Positions 14,779 to 23,315 of a DNA stretch of 28,613 nt are shown one piece after another. A model generated the notes under the pieces. The model was not told the DNA's origin and ran no database searches. It saw nothing but the letters and a program-made list of their open reading frames with translations. Position 1 is the stretch's first letter. Every line of letters starts with the position of its first letter. Source of the stretch: CAZRIE01 sp964600075 (GTDB taxonomy: Bacteria; Bacteroidota; Bacteroidia; Flavobacteriales; Flavobacteriaceae); the NCBI GenBank assembly GCA_964600075.1, contig CAZRIE010000052.1:1-28613 (forward strand). The letters are read 5' to 3'. Both the position numbers and the translations under genes were made by a program.

Positions 14779-16935
14779 TTATTTTGCATATATTTCTTTT
14801 AAGTCTTGGATTGCTTTAGAAGCATTGTTCCCTGCTTCTGATGAAATGGTTTTTAGTTTTTCTTTTGCAGCACCTTCCAACCCCTTTGATTTTTCTAATC
14901 CTTTAACCAATCCCTTTATACTTGCTGACTGCCAGCCTGCTGTATTTGATAGCGAAGGTTGAGCCAGGATACTTAATAAACCTGCGACCTGGCTTTTATC
15001 ATTGCGAGCACCAATTACATTCGAAAAAGTCTCAAAAAATTTCAGTTTCCACGATGAGGCGTCCTTAAAAAACGAATTCTTCTCTAAGGTTTTTAATAGG
15101 TCAATACCTGATCCAGTTTCTGAGCTCAATACTGCTGTCCTGAACCATGAACTCTGTCCATGTAGCTCTAACGCTTTTGCCAGTGCGGGTATCACTGTAT
15201 TTTCTTTAAATTGACCTAAACTCAAAGTAGCTTGGAAAGCAACCCTGATTGAAGAGTCATTAATCATTTCCTTCAATTGAGATAAACAACTTGGAAAGCG
15301 TTCGGAAAGTATTGCAGCATTTTCTCTCACCCCTGGTGAAGTGTCTTTCATTGCAGTGTTCAAAGTGGCGGCATCCAGGGCATCCATTCCTTCTAAAACA
15401 TATAACCCATGTAATCTGAATCTTGGATCTTCATTTTGGGCAAACAAAGCTTTTATTTCAGGTAACACACTTTTATCCTGACGCTCTAAAAGAAGCCTTT
15501 GAGCTGTAAGGTTCCACCAACGATTTTTATGCGTCAACGCTTTAACCAGCTCGGAAGAAGTTGCATTTCTGAGATTAGGGTTCACTGGTTTGTACGGACC
15601 ATCAACTTCCGGTACTATTCTGTAAATACGGCCATATATATTTCCGGCGTCGAAGTCCATGGTCGTTTGTAAATCTTCAGGGATGGACATTGGAGTTTCA
15701 ATATGTTGTCGGTACATATCAATCATATACAGATAACCATCAGGGCCTACTGAAAAATTTGCAGGACGAAACCATGAATCCGTAGTGGCCATAAATTCTT
15801 TGTCTTTTTCCTTTTCTCCACGCTTGGCGACCCTATAAGGTACACTATCAACAACAGAAAGAATATCGCGGTGCACTAGGTTGCCTGCAACATCGCCCGT
15901 GAAAATGTTACCATAATATTCTTTTGGAAACCTATCACCACCATAGTACGATCCACCTGAAGCCCCTGTAAAATGATCCCTTGCATATTCTACCCTGTCA
16001 AGGTTATTTTCCTGAAAATCCTTATTCCGTCGGTCAGTACGTACCTCTCTCCAATGGGGCGTTTTACTTGACTGGTACATAAGCGGATCGTGATCCGAAA
16101 TATTTTGAATTGTACTTTTAGCTGAAGGTGGCAGATAAGGATTTCTTTCAAGGTATCTCAAAGGAACCACTACCTCTCGGATGTGCAAGGAATTCGCTGT
16201 AAAAAACCGGTGTCCCCAATCGTCTATGGCAAGGCCAAACTGGCCTGGCCCTGTACTACGTTCAAATTCATTGCGGTCAAGCCGAAAACGAAAATCAGCA
16301 CCCTGCACCTTTAGCGGAGGCGCATCGGGTTTGCGGCTAAAACTTATTTCACCCGCCTGCCCGGCATTATTTGCATAGATCCAGTTATCAATACCAAAAC
16401 GAAGATTGGTAATTTGCGCCTCTTCGTTCTTATTAAAGAAGCCGGTAAAAATAATCTCTTTTAAATCTGAACGTCCATCTCCATCAGTATCCTTATAATA
16501 CGTGATATTGGGTGCTGCGCATACAAGCAGGCCACCCTTCCAAGGTAACACACTGGTTGCTTCCCGAAGACTGTCTACAAAAACTGTAGATGTGTCGGCC
16601 CTCCCGTCGCCATTAGTGTCTTTTAACAGAACTATTTTCCCTTTTCCTTTTACAGCATCGGGCTTATAGGCATCCAACATGCCGACTACGTACGCATTTC
16701 CATTTCCATCATACTGCATGGAGACAGGATCAATGACTAAAGGTTCTGATGCAAATATTTCCGCTTTAAAATTTTCAGCAAACTGAAAAGTTTTCATGGA
16801 CTCTTCCGGACTAAGCGGCCCTTCATACAGCGACTTTCTCTTACAGGAAAATAATACAATTGCTAATAATATCAGGAATTGTACATTAATAGCCAAGTAC
16901 CTGTTTAAGGTGCTATATTTATTTTTGATCTGCAT
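14779..16935 (-). CDS. PVC-type dehydrogenase/HEAT-repeat lipoprotein lacking the cytochrome domain
   Basis: A 718-residue protein like the 'putative membrane-bound dehydrogenase' family abundant in Planctomycetes and found in Bacteroidota. The signal ends at a lipoprotein Cys31 (IVLFSC). The beta-propeller portion (about 45-440) contains PLVIDPVSMQYDGNGNAYV and two Ca-binding-like DxDGDG motifs, DTNGDGRAD (106-114) and DTDGDGRSD (149-157), then DNWIYANNAG, STGPGQFGLAIDDWGHRF, DHFTGASGGSYYGG and FSVGPDGYLYMIDMYRQHIE. From about residue 460 the sequence is helical and HEAT-like (ARRL-type repeats, VRENAAILSERF). Typical relatives then carry a CxxCH cytochrome domain; this one stops, and no CxxCH exists anywhere in it. 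Electrons may go to a separate carrier such as the HiPIP encoded downstream. Confidence 0.82.
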   Translation of the reverse strand: MQIKNKYSTLNRYLAINVQFLILLAIVLFSCKRKSLYEGPLSPEESMKTFQFAENFKAEIFASEPLVIDPVSMQYDGNGNAYVVGMLDAYKPDAVKGKGKIVLLKDTNGDGRADTSTVFVDSLREATSVLPWKGGLLVCAAPNITYYKDTDGDGRSDLKEIIFTGFFNKNEEAQITNLRFGIDNWIYANNAGQAGEISFSRKPDAPPLKVQGADFRFRLDRNEFERSTGPGQFGLAIDDWGHRFFTANSLHIREVVVPLRYLERNPYLPPSAKSTIQNISDHDPLMYQSSKTPHWREVRTDRRNKDFQENNLDRVEYARDHFTGASGGSYYGGDRFPKEYYGNIFTGDVAGNLVHRDILSVVDSVPYRVAKRGEKEKDKEFMATTDSWFRPANFSVGPDGYLYMIDMYRQHIETPMSIPEDLQTTMDFDAGNIYGRIYRIVPEVDGPYKPVNPNLRNATSSELVKALTHKNRWWNLTAQRLLLERQDKSVLPEIKALFAQNEDPRFRLHGLYVLEGMDALDAATLNTAMKDTSPGVRENAAILSERFPSCLSQLKEMINDSSIRVAFQATLSLGQFKENTVIPALAKALELHGQSSWFRTAVLSSETGSGIDLLKTLEKNSFFKDASSWKLKFFETFSNVIGARNDKSQVAGLLSILAQPSLSNTAGWQSASIKGLVKGLEKSKGLEGAAKEKLKTISSEAGNNASKAIQDLKEIYAK

Positions 16936-17141
16936 AATTTTCTTGTTAGCGGAATTTATAGTTGTTATTTTTTTCTGAATTAATTATTTGAAAGTAAAAA
17001 ATTATGCTTTTTAGCGTAAAATATAGATAATCAATACCCGAAAATACTAAAAATAGTGCTTTCAGAATTGAATAAAGAAAGGGTTTGTTACCACATAAAA
17101 TTCGTTTGTGGTTCCCTTTTTTTCATTACGAGAAAACCCGG
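16936..17141. other. AT-rich upstream region of the PVC-type gene
   Basis: About 200 bases between the quinoprotein remnant and the lipoprotein gene. It contains no convincing coding frame and no clear TAnnTTTG box on the minus strand. It presumably holds the promoter of the minus-strand redox cluster, but none could be defined. Confidence 0.4.
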
Positions 17142-17480
17142 CTATTGCTTCCAAGGAACTGTGTTCTTAAATTGCCATATTTCTTTACCTTTAAGAGCAT
17201 TGCGCACAACACACGAAAGTACCGCAGTAACGCTGTATAAAATAATGTCCACAACAATTGGGTTCATATGCATTTCACCATAATCGGCGGAGGCGTATGA
17301 CCAAGCAACCTTTAAATTCTTAATCTTTTCAAGGTTTATTTGCGATAAAGTGGAGTAGTTGCTACGCCCTGGATCGTCCAGATAGGAAGACCATGTTTTA
17401 TGCTATTTTTTTTGATGGATTTAACCTTTCTGAGTTTTCACAGCCCAAAATTAAAATCACATAGGTCAAAGGACTAAACA
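17142..17480 (-). pseudogene. N-terminal remnant of a PQQ-dependent (quinoprotein) dehydrogenase
   Basis: Reading downward from 17402, one frame gives KTWSSYLDDPGRSNYSTLSQ, then INLEKIKNLKVAWSYASADY, GEMHMNPIVVD, YSVTAVLS and ALKGKEIWQF before a TAG at 17144-17142. This is the first blade region of PQQ-dependent alcohol/glucose dehydrogenases (WxxYGGDxxxxRYSxLxQI, then NLKVAWxxxTG). Upstream, in a different frame, VILILGCENSERLNPS looks like the lipoprotein signal that belonged to it; a TAG and a frame change near 17403-17440 separate the two. The remaining about 600 residues, including the PQQ site, are absent. The remnant lies directly upstream of and co-oriented with the PVC-type gene. Confidence 0.7.
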
Positions 17481-17500
17481 AAAAGCAAAGTTATTCACGA

Positions 17501-17848
17501 ATGGGAAATAAAAGTTATAATACGATTACCGCGACTAAATATGTTGAGAGGTCGAGTATCGAGATTAATGAAGATGAAACCTACGCAGAATATATCTGTT
17601 CTGGGGATTGTGAAACTGCGACATGGAGTTATGATAAAGGAGAAATAGTATTAAAATTCAAATTCAAAGAACCAAAATACAATGTGGCAATTGACAATCT
17701 CGCACCTGAGCTTTTAGAGAAACATAAGGTTAATGGTGAATTAATGGTATTTGAAGGTGACGAATGGGAAATTGAGGATATAACAATAAACGAATTGACT
17801 ATCATTGATCATTTGCCTCATGACGAATTTGAGTTCATGTATAATTAA
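17501..17848 (+). CDS. Hypothetical acidic protein
   Basis: A 115-residue frame starting ATG 17501 (MGNKSYNTITATKYVERS), rich in Glu and Asp and ending HLPHDEFEFMYN. No signal peptide or membrane segment is seen. The alternation of hydrophobic and acidic residues suggests a small beta-rich cytoplasmic protein. I do not recognise a family. It is the only plus-strand gene between the broken cytochrome/bestrophin region and argS, and lies head-to-head with the quinoprotein remnant. Codon use looks like genuine coding sequence, and no overlapping frame explains it better, so it is probably real but may be strain-specific. Confidence 0.55.
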   Translation: MGNKSYNTITATKYVERSSIEINEDETYAEYICSGDCETATWSYDKGEIVLKFKFKEPKYNVAIDNLAPELLEKHKVNGELMVFEGDEWEIEDITINELTIIDHLPHDEFEFMYN

Positions 17849-17883
17849 TGAGTATACCGAAAGAAATATCTTAGCTTAAAAGG

Positions 17884-19371
17884 TCAAATAAAAGATCTTT
17901 TCTTCAAAACCTCCCTCAAAAACACCCCGGTCATCACCACCATAAAAAGCGCAAACGGCAATGACGTTATAATCAATAGTTTCTGAACGGCGGTAAGCAC
18001 ATCGATTTCTGGTTTGGCATTGCCTAGAAGGATAAGAGCCATAGTAGCCAAGAGAATAAAGACCGACCAAATCAATCGATGCTTTTTACTGGGATTTTTT
18101 TTGCCTTTATCCGTAAACATACTTAATACGAATACGGCAGAATCTACCGAAGTAACCAAAAAGCTAATCAGAAGAAAAATTGTGGTAAAGTTCAAAAGTG
18201 TCGCAACGGGATAGTTTTCAAAGAACACAAAAATAGAGGAGAAGACATTGCCGAATTCATTGTTATAGCTTCCCCAAGATTCGATTAACTGAAAAGCTGA
18301 AGTCCCGAATACCGAAAACCAAAAAAATGTACCTATGGAAGGGATAATCAAAACACCCAATAGTAATTGGCGTAACGTTCTTCCTTTTGAAATACGGGCA
18401 ATGAAAATACCTGTAAAAGGTGCCCACGCCAGCCAAAAGGCCCAGTAATAAAAAGTCCAATCGGTAAGAAAGTCCATGCCCGGGTTATAGCTGCCCAACG
18501 CCAAGCTCATTGGGATAAAATCTAAAAGGTAGTGCCACGTGCCCTTACCGAATAAAATCAAGATGGCGGGCATATCACTCATCGCAAAAACAAAAACCAA
18601 AATAACCAGCGTAATGAGAATGTTCAATTTTGAGATTATCTTGATACCTTTGTTGACACCTTGCCAGGCAGAATAGAAAGCGATTCCCGAAATCAAAACG
18701 GCCAAAAACAAGGTAGTTCCCAATCCGAATTCGTGTTCGAAAATATGGTTTAATCCCCCGTTGATTTGTGTTGTCCCGAGTCCGATAGCCGCGATAAGGC
18801 CAAACACGGTAGTAACAATAGTCATGACATCAATACCTTTTCTAGCGGCTTTATTAGATATGGTGTCTTCAATAGAAGCACTGACACGTACTTTTTTTTT
18901 TCGAACGAACAGTGCATAACCGATGACCATAGCGAAAAGTCCATAAAAGGCCCAAGCCGTAAACCCCCACTGGTAAAAGGTAAACTCCAAAGCCAAAATT
19001 TCTGGTTCAAGAGTTGATGCGTATGGTGAGTTTTGCTGCATAAAAACAGGTTCTTGTACGGCACGCAACAGAATTCCTGAACCCATTCCCGCACTGTAGA
19101 GCATGGCCGTCCAAGCCCAAAGGGAGTGTTCTGGTTTAGAATCCTTTTTTCCTAATTTGATTTTCCCAAGTGGCGAAAAGGCCATGGCCAACAAAAGTAG
19201 TACACAACCGAGACCTAAATAAAGGTAGAAATATCCGAAGTAATTACGCACCCAAACAGAGGCCGTTTCGATAGCCTCGTAACTCGTTTCCGTTGCAAAA
19301 AAAACTATCACCGTAAACAAAAAAATGATACCTATGGAAAGCGTCAGTAATGGATTTTTTAGCGTTTGCAT
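17884..19371 (-). CDS. BCCT family betaine/carnitine/choline transporter
   Basis: A 495-residue integral membrane protein with about 12 hydrophobic segments. The BCCT signature is clear: TFYYWAFWLAWAPFTGIFIA followed by RISKGRTLRQ. The earlier MLYSAGMGSGILLRAVQEP matches the glycine-rich TM segment that normally reads GxGxGxxxWxxxEP; here Trp is replaced in LLRAVQEP. Later GTSAFQLIESWG and VTSVDSAVF are also typical. It is likely a Na+- or H+-coupled uptake system for quaternary ammonium osmolytes. There is no long regulatory C-terminal tail, so osmosensing of the BetP kind is doubtful. It appears monocistronic. Confidence 0.92.
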   Translation of the reverse strand: MQTLKNPLLTLSIGIIFLFTVIVFFATETSYEAIETASVWVRNYFGYFYLYLGLGCVLLLLAMAFSPLGKIKLGKKDSKPEHSLWAWTAMLYSAGMGSGILLRAVQEPVFMQQNSPYASTLEPEILALEFTFYQWGFTAWAFYGLFAMVIGYALFVRKKKVRVSASIEDTISNKAARKGIDVMTIVTTVFGLIAAIGLGTTQINGGLNHIFEHEFGLGTTLFLAVLISGIAFYSAWQGVNKGIKIISKLNILITLVILVFVFAMSDMPAILILFGKGTWHYLLDFIPMSLALGSYNPGMDFLTDWTFYYWAFWLAWAPFTGIFIARISKGRTLRQLLLGVLIIPSIGTFFWFSVFGTSAFQLIESWGSYNNEFGNVFSSIFVFFENYPVATLLNFTTIFLLISFLVTSVDSAVFVLSMFTDKGKKNPSKKHRLIWSVFILLATMALILLGNAKPEIDVLTAVQKLLIITSLPFALFMVVMTGVFLREVLKKRSFI

Positions 19372-19429
19372 TTGGTAAATCTATAAGTCTTGGTTCTTGT
19401 TTCTAGAAGCGTAGGGGTCAATCATCTTT

Positions 19430-20398
19430 TTACTCTTCTTCACAAAACAACGTAAAAAATTGGCTCTGCCCCAAATCAGATGCTAACACTGCCATAAATT
19501 CTTGCGTAGAACTTTTGATAAGAATAGCAGCGGTATTCGGGGCGACTTCCCCTAAATTCTCTGCATGAAGGGTGATGGTATTTTTTCCGGGGCGGAGCTC
19601 GATATCGAAAAACTTTTTTTTTCGTTTCAGTTGTAGGCTTTTGACAACGATTCTGTCGTTGAGGTAAATAGTTATGACATCTTTGTCAATATTGCGATGG
19701 TCGTAGAGTCCGATTTGAACGGATTTTTCCGATATGGTATAACTTTTCTGACTATCCATAAGTTTACGTTCGGCCAATACTTCTAGAGCGGGCCCGGCTT
19801 GATTTGAAATGATTTCTTTAGTTTTTCCTTCTGCGTTTTGCTTTTTATTCCGGTCGGGTAAGGGCCGAACAAAGACTCCGGTTACCGTTACGTCTTTACG
19901 AAAGTCGATAGGCGATTTGCCCCTATCACTGTTTTTAAGTGCTACAGTAATTTGGTTATATTCCTTTTCGGGACGAACGATAAACGTAAAATGCCCTTTA
20001 GAAGTATAACTTGGAGGAGGGCTGACTTCAAGATTAGGCAAAATATCGATTGACGCTACAATATCGAAAATTGTACGGTCTACGCCTCCTATAACGTTGG
20101 AGGGAAATACTGCAATAGGGTAGGAGTATCTTTGATCTTGTAATTGCTGGCCAAAAATCCAAAAACCTACTTCATAGGCGGAGTTGGAACTCAGGGGTTT
20201 GTTGAGTTCCACCGTTAAAATGGATTCATACCCATCTGGCGCCTTTTTCGGAATATTCATTTCAGAGATCTGAAAGCCATAGTCTTTACTATTCGGTTTT
20301 TCCTGCTGGGCGTTCAATGCTGAGGCGGCAGTTAAAAAACCTATATAAATTACGACCCAAGGGCCTTTGGGTTTTGTGATATGGAAGAATAGGTTCAT
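19430..20398 (-). CDS. Exported protein of unknown function, coupled to SDR gene
   Basis: A 322-residue protein with a signal peptide (VVIYIGFLTAASALNAQQE; cleavage probably after LNA). The mature part is predicted beta-rich. A C-terminal domain (about 225-315: VQIGLYDHRNIDKDVITIYL, then LRPGKNTITLHAENLGEVAP) resembles carbohydrate-binding-like or Ig-like secreted domains seen in Bacteroidota, but I cannot name the family. The first half contains NKPLSSNSAYEVGFWIFGQQ. Its ATG overlaps the stop of the upstream SDR gene by four bases (ATGA), so the two are translationally coupled and presumably function together. Confidence 0.7.
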   Translation of the reverse strand: MNLFFHITKPKGPWVVIYIGFLTAASALNAQQEKPNSKDYGFQISEMNIPKKAPDGYESILTVELNKPLSSNSAYEVGFWIFGQQLQDQRYSYPIAVFPSNVIGGVDRTIFDIVASIDILPNLEVSPPPSYTSKGHFTFIVRPEKEYNQITVALKNSDRGKSPIDFRKDVTVTGVFVRPLPDRNKKQNAEGKTKEIISNQAGPALEVLAERKLMDSQKSYTISEKSVQIGLYDHRNIDKDVITIYLNDRIVVKSLQLKRKKKFFDIELRPGKNTITLHAENLGEVAPNTAAILIKSSTQEFMAVLASDLGQSQFFTLFCEEE

Positions 20399-21822
20399 TT
20401 GGTTTTAGCAATGTTGCGGATCATTCCTCCAAATATAAAATAATGAAAAGGTACGATACTGTACCAATACAATCTCCCTTTCAGGCCTCTCGGACGAAAA
20501 GTAGCAGTTTGATGTAGTATGTTGTTCTCATCGATTTTAAACTCCAACCAAGCTTCACCAGGTAAACGCATCTCGGCAAAAAGTAAGAGTCTTTTCGTTT
20601 TTTTGTCGGCCAAAAGCACTCGCCAAAAATCCAACGCATCGCCCGGATAGATTTTATCGGGGTGGGTGCGGCCCCTTCTTAAACCGACACCTCCAGAGAA
20701 CTTATCGATAATTCCGCGAAGTTTCCATAGCCAATTGCCGTAGTACCATCCGGTCTGCCCACCTATTTTCCAAATGTTGTTTAGTACCTTTTGTGGGTCT
20801 TCGACCCTGAGTTTTTGTTGGTCTTTCAGCACTCCGAATTTGGGAACTTGAATGTATTTTTCTAGATCCCGTTTGAACCTGCCACTGATCATACTGTCCT
20901 TCCAACTGCTGACCACAAGGTTTTGTTCAATCATTTTAAAGGCCATATCAATAGCTTCCCGATAGGTATGCGGGCTAATGTTCAAAATTTCTTGAAGCCG
21001 AGTATCTCTTGCAATAACCTCGACCTTCATACTGTCAACCAAATTTAAAGCGAGTTTATAAGAAGTGGATGTCACAAAATACAGCCAATAACTTGAAATT
21101 TTAGGGGTCATAACTGGTACAGTAACAATCCAGTTTTTAAAACCTCTGGCCCTCGCATATTGCTGAAGCATTTCTTTGTAGCTGAGCACATCGGGCCCCG
21201 CTATGTCAAAAGAATCATTATAGGTTTTTTCATTCCCCAAAACTCCTGTCAAAAAGTTTATAATATCACGAACGGCGATGGGTTGCGTTTTCGTAAGCAC
21301 CCATTTCGGAGTAATCATAAAAGGAAGCTTTTCAGACAGATCACGAATGATTTCGAAAGAAGAACTGCCCGAACCTACGATAATACCAGCTCGGAGTACG
21401 GTCAATTGAAAAGGACCTTCATAGAGAATTTTCTCCACATTTTTTCGTGACCAAAGGTGCTTTGAGAGATTCTCTTCGTTAACAATGCCGCTTAAATAGA
21501 TGACTTGTTTTACTTGGGTATTCTCGAGGTAGCGATTGAAATTTTTGGCGGTAATAGCTTCCATCTCATCAAAATCTTCAGTAGACGCACTCATGGAATG
21601 AATCAAGAAATAGGCAACGTCAATATCTTTTGGAACTCTACCTTCCTCTACCTTCTTTAAAAAATCAATTTCCAAAACCTCGATTTTTGACCTCGTTTCC
21701 TGATCGATAGAAAACCTGGCCTCATCACGAACGGTACAGACAACCTCGTGGCCTGACTCCAGTAATTGGGGCAGTAATCGCATACCGATATAGCCATTGG
21801 CACCGGTGAGGAGTATTTTCAT
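20395..21822 (-). CDS. SDR family NAD(P)-binding oxidoreductase with DUF2867
   Basis: A 475-residue two-part protein. The N-terminal half is an atypical SDR with the Rossmann motif TGANGYIG at residues 6-13, FLIHSMSAS, YLSGIVNEE and VLRAGIIVGSGS. The C-terminal part (about 330-475: DALDFWRVLLADKKTKRLLL, then FAEMRLPGEAWLEF, TFRPRGLKGRLYWYSIVPFH) is a DUF2867 domain related to polyketide-cyclase/START-like folds. Such fusions are widespread in Bacteroidota with unknown substrates, possibly quinone- or lipid-related. It is the first gene of a two-gene unit with the exported protein. Confidence 0.85.
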   Translation of the reverse strand: MKILLTGANGYIGMRLLPQLLESGHEVVCTVRDEARFSIDQETRSKIEVLEIDFLKKVEEGRVPKDIDVAYFLIHSMSASTEDFDEMEAITAKNFNRYLENTQVKQVIYLSGIVNEENLSKHLWSRKNVEKILYEGPFQLTVLRAGIIVGSGSSSFEIIRDLSEKLPFMITPKWVLTKTQPIAVRDIINFLTGVLGNEKTYNDSFDIAGPDVLSYKEMLQQYARARGFKNWIVTVPVMTPKISSYWLYFVTSTSYKLALNLVDSMKVEVIARDTRLQEILNISPHTYREAIDMAFKMIEQNLVVSSWKDSMISGRFKRDLEKYIQVPKFGVLKDQQKLRVEDPQKVLNNIWKIGGQTGWYYGNWLWKLRGIIDKFSGGVGLRRGRTHPDKIYPGDALDFWRVLLADKKTKRLLLFAEMRLPGEAWLEFKIDENNILHQTATFRPRGLKGRLYWYSIVPFHYFIFGGMIRNIAKTK

Positions 21823-21926
21823 ATTTGTTTATTTACGTTATTGCGAGCAAAGCGTGGCCATCTTTTGAATATTTTACCAAGGCGAACAGATTACTTCGTC
21901 TAAATGCCTACTCATCATGATATTTA

Positions 21927-22352
21927 TCATAAATCTTCGATCGAAGTCGGGGCGTTGTCCGCTTTATAATCCAACAATTTTCTGAAGAATTTTTGTACCG
22001 CTTTGGTGTCGGCCTGAACTTTTATGAAATAGTGGTCGCGATAAATGGAATAAATGGCAAGGTCACCTTTATAGACGGTGAGTTTGTAATAAGGTATTAC
22101 GAGGGCAAAGGTTTCTAACAGCGAGCGAAATCGAACGATAACCCCTTTGGGGCGTAGTTCGACATTGCATTGGTCTCGATTATTATCCAAAATCAAAAGA
22201 TTGCGAATTCCGACACTCGTTTCGGTGATGAATAGTCGAGGAGAGCCAATACCGCCCATGGCCCAACGCTCTTTGAGGGTAAAGGGCTTGCCTACTTTCT
22301 CGTCGATTCTTCTGGTGTATTCTTTATTGGAATACGATACGTTTAGGAGCAT
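21927..22352 (-). CDS. Conserved hypothetical protein
   Basis: A 141-residue soluble protein without signal or membrane segment. Segments such as RLFITETSVGIRNLLILDNN, IVRFRSLLETFALVIPYYKL and KVQADTKAVQKFFRKLLDYK suggest a PH-like or other small alpha/beta fold ending in an amphipathic helix. I recognise the overall look of a short conserved flavobacterial protein but cannot name a family. It lies 104 bases upstream of the SDR gene on the same strand and may be transcribed with it. A 190-base spacer without a gene separates it from the broken hydrolase. Confidence 0.65.
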   Translation of the reverse strand: MLLNVSYSNKEYTRRIDEKVGKPFTLKERWAMGGIGSPRLFITETSVGIRNLLILDNNRDQCNVELRPKGVIVRFRSLLETFALVIPYYKLTVYKGDLAIYSIYRDHYFIKVQADTKAVQKFFRKLLDYKADNAPTSIEDL

Positions 22353-22542
22353 GAAATATCTTTTTCGTTAGCAATCCTAAAGTTAGTCAAAACACATTTG
22401 ATTAAAGAAGATGTCCTTTGATTTTCCGTTTTTCAAAACTAGATGAAATAGGGGAAACGGCAACGAATTCAAAGTACGAAGCTTAATTTTTGGTAAACTT
22501 TATGGTTGCTTTTAGTAGTCGCTATATACAAAAGTTATACGC

Positions 22543-23315
22543 TTAATCCTTAAGCGAGAAAGTCAGCATCCAGCCTATCCATTCCACCGAACTGAATACC
22601 GCTGCATTCCCTTTCGAGTGATTAGCTTCAAGAAAGGCGGTGTACCGAACATTAGGCTTACCAGTGGTACGTAGAAGGTCTACCATTTTTTTGATTGGCT
22701 CAACGTTCTTACTGTCACTAACTCCTACCATTCCCCAAACGGGCAAGTTGACCAGCTTCTTTATTTCATCATCGATACTTACGCTACTGAAACCACAGGG
22801 TGCTGCTGCCGCGAAGCGTTCGGGGGAATTCAGTATCCAGTCCCAAGTACCCCTGCCGCCCATACTGTGGACCATGACATAAACACGATTTGAAGCTATT
22901 TGAGGATATTTCTCAAGCAAATAGGCCAACATTATATTCAGCGTTTTCTGATTCCAGTCATCAGAAGAATTGGGTTCTATCAGAATCAGTTCTTTGCCGG
23001 CCAGTGCAACAAGTGAAAGACCTATTACAATTGCGGAGCGCTCAAGTTGTTCTTCGAGGCTCCATGTCTTTCCACCTGTTCCGTGCAAGGCTATGAGCAG
23101 GGGTAGCTTTGCAGTAGATTCCTTTCTTGGCACGGCCATGAAGGCAGATTTTTCAACTTGCCCAACTTTTGTTGTAAGTCATCGGGCCAGTCCGCAATGC
23201 TCAACTGTACATTTTGAAATCGAGCGTTGAAGTCGTTAAGTGTTTTTTATATATCACCGGACTGGAAGCCTTGTAGCATACATAGTAACAATACGGCAGT
23301 AAGCAAATTCTTCAT
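22543..23315 (-). pseudogene. Exported alpha/beta hydrolase (esterase/depolymerase-like), disrupted
   Basis: The ancestral start is probably ATG 23315-23313, which encodes a signal peptide (KNLLTAVLLLCMLQGFQSG), but a TAA at 23249-23247 ends it after 22 codons. The frame then continues with LNDFNARFQNVQLSIADWPD before a frameshift around 23150-23170. The body resumes in the next frame as 198 codons (from ATG 23139) with LLIALHGTGG, VMVHSMGGRGTWDW (nucleophile Ser92 of that ORF) and AAAAPCGFSS, a poly-hydroxyalkanoate depolymerase/phospholipase-like hydrolase. The usual GxSxG begins V-H-S here. The ORF could still make a cytoplasmic fragment without its signal, but the gene as an exported enzyme is broken. 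Confidence 0.75.

Noticed and set aside
17056..17283. A 75-codon plus-strand ORF
   Set aside because: It lies antisense to the recognisable quinoprotein remnant and has no family-like features.
17890..17901. Perfect palindrome AAAAGATCTTTT as terminator or operator
   Set aside because: It is inside the last codons of the BCCT transporter gene, and a 12-base palindrome without a loop is weak evidence for either.
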